Origin: Branchiostoma floridae
Taxonomy: Eukaryota; Chordata; Leptocardii; Amphioxiformes; Branchiostomatidae
Length of the DNA: 64,000 nucleotides
Reading direction: 5' to 3'
NCBI RefSeq assembly: GCF_000003815.2
Contig: NW_023365738.1
Location: forward strand, 124,001 to 188,000
In this document: positions 32,190 to 42,753 of the stretch, one piece after another
Position numbering within the stretch: position 1 is the stretch's first letter
How the letters are laid out: every line of letters begins with the position of its first letter
Notes under the pieces: generated by a model
Told to the model about the DNA's origin: nothing
Databases searched by the model: none
The model's input: the letters and a program-made list of their open reading frames with translations, nothing else
Made by a program: the position numbers and the translations under genes

Positions 32190-32410
32190 GTCTATAACTC
32201 GCCTTTGCAAGGGGCCTCTACGACTACGCCGGCCTGTGTGAAAATCAACTCGCCCCGAACGGTTCGGACCGGTCCGAGGGCAGTCCGAGCGGTCCGCCTA
32301 CTACAAAGCCGTCCGGCCCGCGAGGCTGCCAGTCCGAGCGCCGGGCGGTGAACCGTCATTAAGTGGTTCAGCACGTTCGGCAGTTCAGGACCGCCGGACG
32401 CTTCGGGCGC
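32190..32410. mobile_element. GC-rich repeat (CCGAACGGTTCGGAC family), copy 1
   Basis: Contains GAACGGTTCGGACCGGTCCGAG, AGTCCGAGCGGTCCGCC and CCGTCCGGCC, very unlike the A+T-rich surroundings. GCCTGTGTGAAAAT at its edge is inverted at the right edge of the 38.2-38.75 kb copy (ATTTTCACACAGGG). Confidence 0.6.
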
Positions 32411-32419
32411 CGTAAAACA

Positions 32420-33850
32420 CTTAGAAAAAATTGCCGCCGCCCTGCCAAATTTTGTCTAAGTCCCTAAATTGTATGAAGCCGTGCGACAGCGCCCCCTTCC
32501 GTACACTAGGCGCAGCGGCCAGAAGAGCAGTAGAGTCCGTAGGTGAGACTATTAGACATTGTTAGAGGCATGCATTACGTCCATTATTGCGGGGCAACAG
32601 CCAGAGCGGGCGAACACTAATAATAATAGCGTTGCACTATCGCCAGAACAATACAAAATGTACTATGAAAATTAAAAAAATTGAGATTTTTCTACCTTCA
32701 AATCTACAACTTTTCTTCTATATCATATTTTGGCCGCGACTAATGAATGGGTGACGTGTTTTCTTGTACATTATGTCACCACGCACGGCTGTCTGAAGTG
32801 AAGAGTAGAGTATAATACAATACTCAATAGAGTAGCAAAAACCAACTGATGGGTCTTCTAGTAAAGTTTACATACACTTATAAAATTCTGTTCATTTTCC
32901 AATTTCCAGCTTACAGTGTTGAGTCACCCTTTGAAGAATCTGCTCCGCTACTCAGTGCAGTTTTTCTGCATGTGCGAACGTTGCTCAGAAAGCCCGGCTG
33001 TCCAGTGTGCGAGATGATTTTGGAAAACACGGCGATCCCAGTTCCAGGCGCAGGCCGCACCCGCTGAAATAAACAGCGAGTTGATTGACATCCCGCCTGT
33101 GAGGCTCACGTGAGCGGCGCTCTGGTGGTCTTCCCACCACACATTGGCCGTTGCCATGGCGCCATGCTGGCGGCAGCCGTTTGATGTGTACAGTGTGGGA
33201 CAATCTATTTACTGGCTATTTAATCGCTACGATTTGTACGAAATGAGCCGGAGACGTCGATTTTCACTGCAAATAATGAGCCACATGATTGGTTGTGAGA
33301 AACTGAAACTGAAATCCTATGCCCCACTATCAAGTTTCTTGGAAATTCATCTGAATATGGCGAGCCAAAAAACGTTGTTCAACCACGTGATTAAGACAAT
33401 GCCAAAATTTTCGCAGTTACATATTGCCACATTTTGTGACATAATTTAGGTTGTGGGCCCTGTCCGAGTTTTATGGACGGGAAAATACGTCTGGGAGAAC
33501 TGCGACAAATGCCTGTTTGTCTAATCATGCTAATGAAGTCGGCAGGCTTGCTTGCCGACTTGCATGTCGGCTTGCTCTCTCCTTGCAGGAAAATGTTAGT
33601 CTCTACCAGTACCAGACTCCGGGTCGCTGGAAAACCGTAGAAATAGAATGAATAGAAGAGTAAGCCGGTCAGGGAACAGTACGCGACCTGCACAGTTTGG
33701 ATTGTCCCAGGATTGTCCATCACGCCCATGCAGCGTTGAGTACGCGGATCACACCTACATGTTTATCCTCTCGACCATTATTAAATTAAAGGGTAATCTG
33801 CCACGAAGTACCAGTCTTTGTATCGTATCTCGTACACTACCAAATGCCGT
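32420..33850. other. Spacer between the TMED6-like genes, no gene recognised
   Basis: Several short open frames on both strands, none with a recognisable domain. A 72-codon plus frame (32849-33067) has a GC-rich C-terminal half but no family was identified. Confidence 0.4.
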
Positions 33851-33851
33851 G

Positions 33852-33960
33852 CATGCAGCATATAAAATCTTTATTGACACGACAAAAGTAAAGCGACTTT
33901 CGTAAGGTCTATAACTAAACAGACATATGAATATCTATAGGTATGAACAAGTCATTGTTA
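33852..33960 (-). mobile_element. LINE 3' end fragment
   Basis: AAAATCTTTATTGACACGACAAAAG ... GCGACTTTCGTAAGGTC ... ATATCTATAGGTATG matches 52893-53008, the 3' end of a LINE with a recognisable coding tail. Here only the last ~100 bp are present. Confidence 0.7.
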
Positions 33961-35150
33961 CGAAGTCTGTTCTCATGAAGAATGAATATGTTTTAGTCCT
34001 GTTTGTCTCTTTATTTTTCTCTAGCGATAAATGAGAAAAAAGTCTTAAACACGTAACAGCAGATACCGCTTGGATAGTCGCAGTGGCATGGCGAATAAGA
34101 ATTCGGCACGCCGTATTTCGTTTCTAAATCACACGAACGCTATATTGTCCGTTCTGCTGTCGTGTTTGATTTACTAACTACATTGCCCACGCCAATAAAA
34201 TCGTTGTCTTCCAAGCGCAGTGTAATAAAGTACTATAAGAAGAATAAACGACAATGCTATTGTAGGTCACCCTGGCACCTGAGGTCTTCACCATACGACT
34301 CGGGATTGATCATGCTCGCACGGCGTTAAAACGGGCGGGGAAAAGTTACAGACCACCATTGTTTTCTGTAGAACTAAATATAATCTTTCTACCCTATGAT
34401 TAAATAATTGTCTCTGGCGCTTTACAAATAAGACTACATTGAGTTGCGCTACGTTTCGATTGACTGTCATTGTACCAAGCGACGATTCTGTCCAAATGTG
34501 CAATAATACGGGAGATAATGTTGAAAATGTATTTAGCATCTTTATTGCCTTTCATGGCGTCCGGCATTATCTTGCCTTGTGGACAATACCTAACATGATT
34601 TGTGAAGTGCAATATTTTGAATGTTTCTTACTTACCAAAATTTCCACCATCGTTTGGAGTCAAAGCGCATGCTTTGGCCGGAAAGGAACTTGTGAGCAGT
34701 ACCTGGTTGGATCACCTGTTGGACGACCTGTAGCAGCGAGACTTCAATCGACTCCCTGAAAACGTGTTGAGTTTGACCAGTGATATTCCCCTTGACATTA
34801 TATCAAGAAAGTGGGACTAAAAACAAGTACAGTGCTGTGTCACGCTGGAGTACGGTATCCAAAACAGGACACGGGGAACGGTTAGCCGAACATCTAACGC
34901 CACCATTTTATAATGCATATTGTTGTTAGAAGCGTTAGAACTACTTTATCATTTTGACCTGTACTTAGCTTTAAGGGCATAAACGTACAATAAAAATTCG
35001 AAAATATATTACTCGTTAGTCGAAGCGACGACTGGATCAAGAAACGCCGTGGATGGCTGCATCCAGCACGTTACACTTACAGAAGGAGAGACTATGCACT
35101 ACCCGTGCGTCGCAAATTGATAGGGGTTGGGGATGGTGACGCACAATCTA
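33961..35150. other. Spacer, no gene recognised
   Basis: No convincing exon. The open frames at 34288-34759 overlap each other on both strands and lack codon-like character. Confidence 0.4.
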
Positions 35151-35224
35151 GGGGTCAGTGTCATGTTCCCCTGAGAAATTTGGACGCTTCATCCTTCGTA
35201 ATATGAAAGGTTTAGACTTAGAGA

Positions 35225-35375
35225 ACTGCCCTGGATCTGGCCAGGGACAGGCGGATCTCAGGACACGCAACAGTGCCTCCCGAACCGTTCTGAACGTTCG
35301 GACCGGCTATCACGATTATTGTCAGCAGGGTGTCAAGCTTGAAAGACTCCCCTGTCTGCCCCTGGGGATAACATG
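35225..35375. repeat. Direct repeat R1, first copy
   Basis: AGGCGGATCTCAGGACACGC ... CCCGAACCGTTCTGAACGTTCGG ... ATTATTGTCAGCAGGG ... CTGCCCCTGGGGATAA recurs at 36150-36275 in the same orientation, ~900 bp away, at roughly 85% identity by eye. It shares the GAACCGTTCGGAC word with the GC-rich repeat family. Confidence 0.8.
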
Positions 35376-36149
35376 AGCATTGCGCGTGCGTCGCGGTCAT
35401 TTCAAATTGAAAACTCATCAGCAAACCGTTTCCTGATGTCCTGTGTTATTTTTCCGCTTTTTAGTCTTATACTAAGGCTAAATGTACAGACTATCATGGA
35501 TAAGTTGGAAGAGGTGTCGCGTGAGGGGTTTGTACGTTGTCGTTTCGGGTCAGGATGCATCGAACTGCCATAGAGAGATGGAAAAGGACTAGCAACACAA
35601 ACAATTTGTGTGGAATTATGTTCTGGTGATGTTCCAACCGACTGCCGAAACTTCCGTGGAATACGAACGGACTGGAATGCAAACATCCCTTCTTGTTCAA
35701 GACTGAACTGGTAAGAAACTGTTTTACATCGTTTAGCTGTGTTACCAAGTGTGTTAGATGTGAAATTATCAACAGCACAGTCAAAATCCTGGCTAACTGA
35801 AGACATGTATTTTTTCCGCACTTACTGGGACTCCTGTGGGCTGTATTATGCACAATGTTGTTTCAGCGCCCATTTTCGTGGAAACACAGTGGTATGATGA
35901 CGTAATTTTCACTTGTTGCAGCAAAGAGGAAGTCATGTTTCCACGTACCGTTGCAAATTATATCATAAATATAACCTTCTCGGCGAAGATAATGATGTGA
36001 TTATGATCGTCTTACAATTTCCGCATACACCACTGATCGGAGGTAATTTTAAATCCATGACGAAGGTAACGAAGTTGTTTCCTCAATGTCCCGGGTTTGA
36101 TAAAACCTCCCTGGTTGGGGGCAACGTTCTCACGGGTCGGACATGTCGG

Positions 36150-36275
36150 AGCCAGGCGGATCTCTGGACACGCCACAGTAAATCCCGAACCGTTTGAACC
36201 GTTCGGACGGGCTATCGGGATTATTGTCAGCAGGGAGTCAAGCTTTAGAAACTCGCCTGCCTGCCCCTGGGGATA
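36150..36275. repeat. Direct repeat R1, second copy
   Basis: Partner of 35225-35375. The minus-strand translations are also similar in the same frame (YPQGQ...LTII...NGSG...VACPEIRL). That could reflect an old coding region or simply DNA identity. Confidence 0.8.
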
Positions 36276-36279
36276 AAAC

Positions 36280-36957
36280 CTGTGAAATTCCAGCAATTTG
36301 TTTTCTTCTCTGTACTTCAGTAGTGTATCTTGGTTGTGTACATGCCCAATGTTGTGTAACGACTAAACGCACAGAACAAAGACTAAACTGTAGACTAAGC
36401 GTAATCTGAATTAGCACGTCAGGTGTCCATGTCCATGCTTCATATAGAGTAGAGAGAGTAGAGTACAACTACAACTGAAAAATATTAATATCAACGTTCC
36501 ATAGAATTACTTCTCCTCACCATGGCATACTAGTAACTTCCTCCCAAGGACGTTATATCCATGTCCTCACGAGCGGAATTTCCTCGACAATAATCCTCCC
36601 CGTTTAATATTGTTCCTCCTTACCAACTTTTCAAAAAGCGTTTATTTACTTGTGCCGCAAGTAAAGATTTCGCCTGCTATTCACACATGTGCCTTTGACG
36701 GGCATAAAAATCTATCAAGCGATGTGAAAGTTGAAACGTCTACGGCGTAGGTTAACAATAATCCTCTAGGGTGACGTCTTTTAATCTCTACTCATTCAAT
36801 CAACATTGTATGATATCACTCGTGGTACTTCTGAAGCCTTCTGAATATCGTTGATTTTACAAAAGTTAATGAAATCACATGCACAATAACTATACACTGG
36901 AGACAAGCAGATTTTACATCCTATTTGCTTTGCTGAATAATTTAAGTAGATTCTAGA
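36280..36957. other. Spacer, no gene recognised
   Basis: A+T-rich, with no exon or repeat that I could support. Confidence 0.4.
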
Positions 36958-36960
36958 CTT

Positions 36961-37294
36961 ACGGCCGAAGCTCAAAGGTGCGGCCGGACGTTGCAATTGG
37001 TGATTTTGCCACCCTTCCAGAAATTGGAGACCCGTTGTAGTTTGATATTTTGATTCCTGCCCTACGAATCGGTCTGGTAGGCGGCTGTCCCCGGAGACCA
37101 GTTTTGCTGGGATTAGGACAGAAAGAAAGCTTTACGGGAACACCGGCCAGTCTTGTCAAAAGTCGCTTACAAGTGCGCAAAGTAAATTTACTGCCGAAAG
37201 ATTCCAATAATAATTGTGCAGACGTTTTATAATACGGACAGCATGACACCCAGCTAGCGGATATATGGTTGCTAATTATTTTGTCGGTCGCCAC
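36961..37294 (-). CDS. Possible first exon of an unrecognised gene
   Basis: A 111-codon frame from ATG 37294 ends at a good GTAAGT donor at about 36964 (reading through gives a stop at once). It is basic and Ser/Pro/Arg-rich (KRLLTRLAG, RGQPPTRPIRRAGIK, SGRVAKSPIATSGRTFELRP) with a balanced base composition, unlike the neighbouring repeats. The donor and the lack of stops favour an exon; I recognise no family and found no next exon. Could be chance. Confidence 0.3.
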
Positions 37295-37299
37295 GCGAT

Positions 37300-38205
37300 G
37301 ATGGACAGCGGCACGCCTCTATACCTAAAGTTTCGCGCTGTGTGGGTGTGGCCTAGCCACTGGCTCGCAAATTGATATCTGGATCGTATTTTCCCGTCTT
37401 TGAATGATAACTTGCTCGTGAAAAAAGGCAAGAAACACAAAGGAAATGGGTATAATGACGACATCATTCTTAGTGGTATTCCTGTCAATGGATGTGCAAA
37501 CTGTGCCAAAAATTAACACATGGAACGTAAAATAAACAACAAACAACGAGTTATAGACATGTGCGCACTTGTCGGGCGGCTGTCCCAAAGGACCGGGAGG
37601 CTTCAATCAAGTGTGGGAGAGTTCAATTCACGTATGGGGGCCAGCACCTATATCAAAACTAGTCTTATTTTAGACACGTAGAATAATATTTTGTGGCACT
37701 AGATTAACATATATTACCATTCAATATTTAGATACAACTTTCTTTCAACAAAATACAATAAAGTTCAACACACACCAACAAAATGTTTGGCTTCTTCATA
37801 GGATCGTCTTCTTGTTTACGTTTGAGATGGGGTCACTGAACCCTCGCCGCCGCTGGGTGCGTAACGTGCCTAGCGTTGGCATGAATATATTAGGGCATTC
37901 AATGATGTTATAAATGAATCTTCTAGATTATGGACTTGAATGTATATCATATATTAGTGATAGTGTCTCCGCCACATGTTTGGTAACCACGCTTCAGTCG
38001 GAAAGACATCATGATCAGAAATCCATTACTTACGCTTTGTACATGGTTTGTGCGGGCAATCAAATGTTTCCTGGGACTCCGCACGCACATAACGTCAAAG
38101 TGAGGGCACATGTGATTTACATTGATTGTCTTGCGGCTGGTGTCATTCTGTAACTTCAAGCCGTCATTAATATTTTGTCTATAGGAGCGCTGGCGGCAGA
38201 GGGAT
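37300..38205. other. Spacer, nothing recognised
   Basis: Open frames on both strands are short and unlike known proteins. Confidence 0.4.
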
Positions 38206-38227
38206 GAATTGCATTCAAATTCTTTCT

Positions 38228-38760
38228 ATTTTGTGACGGCATTCCGGCGGTTCAGACCGTCCGAACTGTTTGGGCAGCGATTTCCAGCTCACAACAGCAC
38301 GATTTTACGCATTTCACGGGTGTTTTGGAGGTACAGTTGCCATCTAAATTGGTGGTTCGCAGACGTCCGCAGACGTCCGAGCCGGCGCCCCGCGGTGCTC
38401 TGCACGCCCCCAGACGGTTCGGATCGCTTTGTTGCTATGGGAACCGCCCGTTCGGCCGTCCGGCCCGGGCGGAGCTGTACCGGCTCGAACCGTTCGAACG
38501 GCCCGCTCCAGGCCGCCGCCCGAAAGCGTTCGAACCATGCCGTCCGGGACCAGTCCGGGACGTAGTCCGGGCTAGTCCAAGCGGCCAATCTGGACCCTTT
38601 AAGGCCGTCCGAACCGTTCTGCGAACTGTCGAGCGTCCGTCCCGTCCGACCGACCCGTCCGACCCCCGGACTATTGCATGGTTCGAACTGACGGTTCATG
38701 CCGGTTCGGACTAGTCCGGGACGGGCAAATTTTCACACAGGGGTCCATTATAAACGACGG
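38228..38760. mobile_element. GC-rich repeat (CCGAACGGTTCGGAC family), copy 2
   Basis: About 530 bp of dense CCGTCCGGAC, GAACCGTTCGAACGG and AGTCCGGGA words. The right edge carries AAATTTTCACACAGGGG, the complement of the left edge of the 32.2 kb copy. High GC leaves all frames open on both strands (118-136 codons), which should not be read as genes. Confidence 0.65.
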
Positions 38761-39003
38761 TGGATTTTTCTGTCCCAAGCAACGAAATAAGATGCTACCT
38801 TTTATTAAAAACAACAATAATTCCCTTCCAACACGTACCCTAAAACAATGTTCTACCAGCAGCATTTCTCCCACGGTAATATAATAGATGACCCACAACG
38901 CAAACAACATAAGTACTGTAACAACTTAAGTACCGTTTGTAATATATTCCCTTCCAAACAGTCGCCACCATTATACACGTTGGTACTCTAGCCTGGACGC
39001 AAA

Positions 39004-41758
39004 ATGAACATATTTTTGCAGTTTCTCGCCTTATTCTACGTTTTAGCGAGTGTAGGAGTTTTAGGATTGGAGCATGCAGATGAATGGGATCCGGACTATG
39101 CGCCTGGAACTTCGTTTGATTTCTCCATCATGGTGAAACCGTGGACTGAGGAGTGTTTCTACCAGTACGCGAGGGAGGGCGCCAAAATGCAAGTGGAGTT
39201 TAGGGTACGTAACATACGTTCTGTTATAGCCTTGATAACTCTTATAATTTCATAAGGTAGCTTAAGACCACCATGTCTTTACAATGTGAATATAAACTTT
39301 AGGATATCTTATAATGTTGTATTTGTAATTTAGACACCGTAATGTTTTAGGACATTCTTGCAAACAAGTAATTTTCCACTAAATTTGGCGATCTTAATGT
39401 ATACTTGGTGACCGTTAAGCGGACCATATACATGTACGTATTGGTAATTAAAAATGACATCATTTCAAATTTTGCTTAACGATTTCCATCCAATGTAAAT
39501 TGTTCCTTCCTATTTAGAATATCATAATTGTATTTTGGTATGGTAGAATTTACTAAAGTAATACCCCTTTACACAGTTTTATAATTTTTGTTGCGACGCC
39601 TCTGGAGCGGAGCCTTAATTCTCTCACGTGCACGTCACTATATATTCTCTATTCGTAGGTGGTGAAGGGTGGACTGGTAGAGAATGAAAGTTTCATCAAC
39701 TTCATGATTTACCGACCTCTCGGCCCGCCCCTGAAGAGGTTGTTTGTCACTTCAGGGAGCTCAGATACGTACGACATCGATAAGAAAGGTAGGAATGCCA
39801 TACCAACATAAAAGATAAAAAAATAATAATTATGCAAATTATCTCACTATCTATGCAAATCAAGCCCTAATTTGCACAACATACATACCGGAATGTTCGT
39901 CTTTCATCTCCAGGTCAAAATTATTATCTATTCAAATCCTCTTGACTTTTAATACATAACCTGTTTCAAAGTTTTCAACTAAAACACCCCCTGCAAATCC
40001 TGCTGGAGGAAATGAACTTCTTATGATATTATAGAGCACAAGAACTAGACTGAAGCATATATTAGTCAAAATTGGGATAAGTCCAATTTTTGTGTTGCCT
40101 GTTGGAACTTACAGTTCAACCTGTTCCAGAATGACTTCAACCAGCGCAAATGAACTTTCAAGTCAATAATTTACATATACTATGTATCTCCCTATGTATC
40201 TGTACAGGTGTGTACCAGATCTGCTTGAGTAACCCACACAGTAAGTTCTACACTAAGGTGGTGTACCTGTTCGTGTCCGTGTACTACCAGGACGAGTGGG
40301 AAAAGTTCGCCCAGGAAGAGTTCGACTACATGATATCCGTCAGAAACGTCACGGTATGTCATGATCTATGCAAAGAAACAAAACTTTTACCTAATAATAA
40401 TCTGTATAATTAGCACTTGTCAGTAATTGTACATATGGAATTGGATGTTGTTGAGTTTTGCACATCTGGTGCAGGTCTTTAAATCTATTTTCTATCATTT
40501 TCATCTATTAGTAAACATTAAGTGGACAATTACTTTATGATGTAATATACAGCTGCATATATCCACTGAGGTTGCAGATTGCATCGACAGTACCTATATG
40601 CAGTCTACATTCAATGCAGACTATATGTATCCAATGTAGACTGCATATATTGAATGCAGAGCGCATAATGCTCCTGCTTGCATATTCTATATTATGTACT
40701 CATACAATCATGTAATCTGCATATATCCAATGCTATCTGCATACATCTTATTGAGAATTTCATTGAATTCTTTTTGTCTTTTTGTAAGTTCTTGATGCTT
40801 ATAGCCTTTGACATTAATTTTCATTTGCTGCTCTCCAGACCACAATGCGCCAAGTAGACTTCAATGTGCAGCAGATGAGACAACATCAGGCACACGGTCG
40901 AATGTTCCTGGCACGTGACTTCTACCTCATCCAATCCAACAAGAAGTATGTGGACTACTGGTCCCTCCTACAGTGTGTCGTCATCGTAGGGGCATCTTTG
41001 TTTCAGGTGGGTACTGTATATAGATTGTAAGATATTTGCTGTAGTTTTATGTTTGCAGTTTTTCAGTTCACTGTGAAATTATCAAATTAAAGAAACTTTG
41101 ACGGATACCATGCATTGTGTTACTACTGTTGCTGCAACTGCAAAGTTAGAACAAAAAAAACGCCTTTCCTCTTGATCTTATGATATTAAGTACCTTCAAA
41201 CATTGAAGAGCTTACAGTAAATAGGGAGAGCACAGAAGTTCCAAAGAGGGTGTACAGTTGGAATTGTATTTTACTTGTCTTTTTGTCTGAAATTCCTAAT
41301 ATACACGAGTCATGGTTTGGCCATGTAACAGTAGAAGCCACTTAATTGTACAATGGTTTACTGCACACTTCAAATCTGTCAATTTCACGGAATCCCTTTG
41401 GATTGTAGCATCACCTAGATAATTGCACAAAATTTGCTGGCAAATGGGTGTGCATTTATACAGCTTCTACTATACATGTAATACTAAGTTCTCCTGCCAT
41501 TCTTGTCTGTGAGACCGGAATGATCACAAAGAAGTTTCTGCTTGCCATGCTGCCTTTCGCATTTTCGATAGTTTCTTATGATTATTCACTTTTGCTCATT
41601 TTAATCAGTTGTATTTATGTGTGATAATTTCCACTTATCATAATTGCAGTAGAAAAGTCTTAAATTTCATTTTACTTTATTCATTTTTCCAGGTCTACTT
41701 TGTGAAGAACCTATTCAACGTCAAGTCAGTCACACCGACTAACAAACCCAGATGCTAA
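39004..41758 (+). CDS. TMED6: TMED6-like p24 family cargo receptor, copy 2
   Basis: Five exons (39004-39204, 39659-39788, 40208-40353, 40839-41006 and 41693-41758) join to 236 residues. Layout and intron phases match copy 1 (phase 0, 1, 0, 0). Signal peptide MNIFLQFLALFYVLASVG; HADEWDPDYAPGTSFDF; GOLD cysteines in ECFYQYAREG and YQICLSNPHS; stalk with N-glycosylation site NVT; transmembrane segment near WSLLQCVVIVGASLFQVYFV; tail KNLFNVKSVTPTNKPRC. It is clearly a tandem duplicate of copy 1; the last ~60 residues are the most conserved. The membrane-proximal Phe-Val-Lys segment could provide coat binding as in other p24 proteins. Confidence 0.94.
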
Positions 41759-42753
41759 GAAAAGCCAAAAGCAAGAAAAATACACTTATTATCATCGCTC
41801 AAATTTCTGTCTAAATCAAGCTTATCCATTTAGTACCCCATGCCACAATGGAACAAAATTGTGATTTTACAGTAAAGTGGTATTTAACTGGTCATGATTT
41901 ACTTCTAATTTTTTATCAAAAAATGCCATGAATTAACTTAATCATTAAATACATATGATATTTTGTTACAATCTTATCCATTGAGCGAAATTGCACTGAA
42001 TCCATTATCATCAACTGAAAGTTAAACTTAATACTATCGTTGATACTATATATATCAAGTAGCTAAAGGCCTTAGAAAAATACATGATAAAGATAATCAT
42101 TAAACTTCATAAACCAATTAAATCAAAGCTGCGATTTCACATTGATAGTAATGTATGGGCCATGATCATTCTATATACATGTACTGTTATGACTGTGACT
42201 TATAAAAAAGTTATGTAAAGATCTAGAAGTACACAGACTGTAAATAAGCCAAAAAGCAGTTACTCCAGCAACTGAATATTTTATTTTGGAAACAGTCAGA
42301 CATTTCAGATACATAATTGTAGTATCCATGTCTTTCGTCAGTGACACTGAACAGATCTGGAAAAAACTGTGTTTTTTTCTTAGAACCTAACTATAATTTA
42401 ATGCAAAAGAGCTGAAGACAATTTTGGATGTCCAATAGAAAACAAGGTAAGACAAGGTAAGACTGAAGCCTGAAGGCATATTTTTGGATTCCATTGGGAA
42501 ACAAGGGTAAGACAAACTTATTAGACAACCTTAACACGAAGTTGATGCAAATGAGTCAATTTCCTATTGAAAATCCAAAATCATATCCAACTGCTTGAGT
42601 AACTGCTTTTTGGTGTATCTTATTATTACCTGGATGTCTAACCTTCATTGATAGCTGACAGCTGGAAATAAAATAAATATAAGTTTCTACTATTTTTGAG
42701 ATATGAATAGATTACTGGACAATGATACATAACATTAAATATTTTTTATGATG
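41759..42753. other. Convergent 3' ends of TMED6 copy 2 (plus) and OLAH (minus)
   Basis: Presumed 3'UTRs. AATAAA-like words occur near 42668-42680. No other gene or element was recognised. Confidence 0.45.

Noticed and set aside
38209-38714. Overlapping 118-136-codon frames on both strands
   Set aside because: GC-rich repeat with few stops; no domain, and frames are open in several registers at once.
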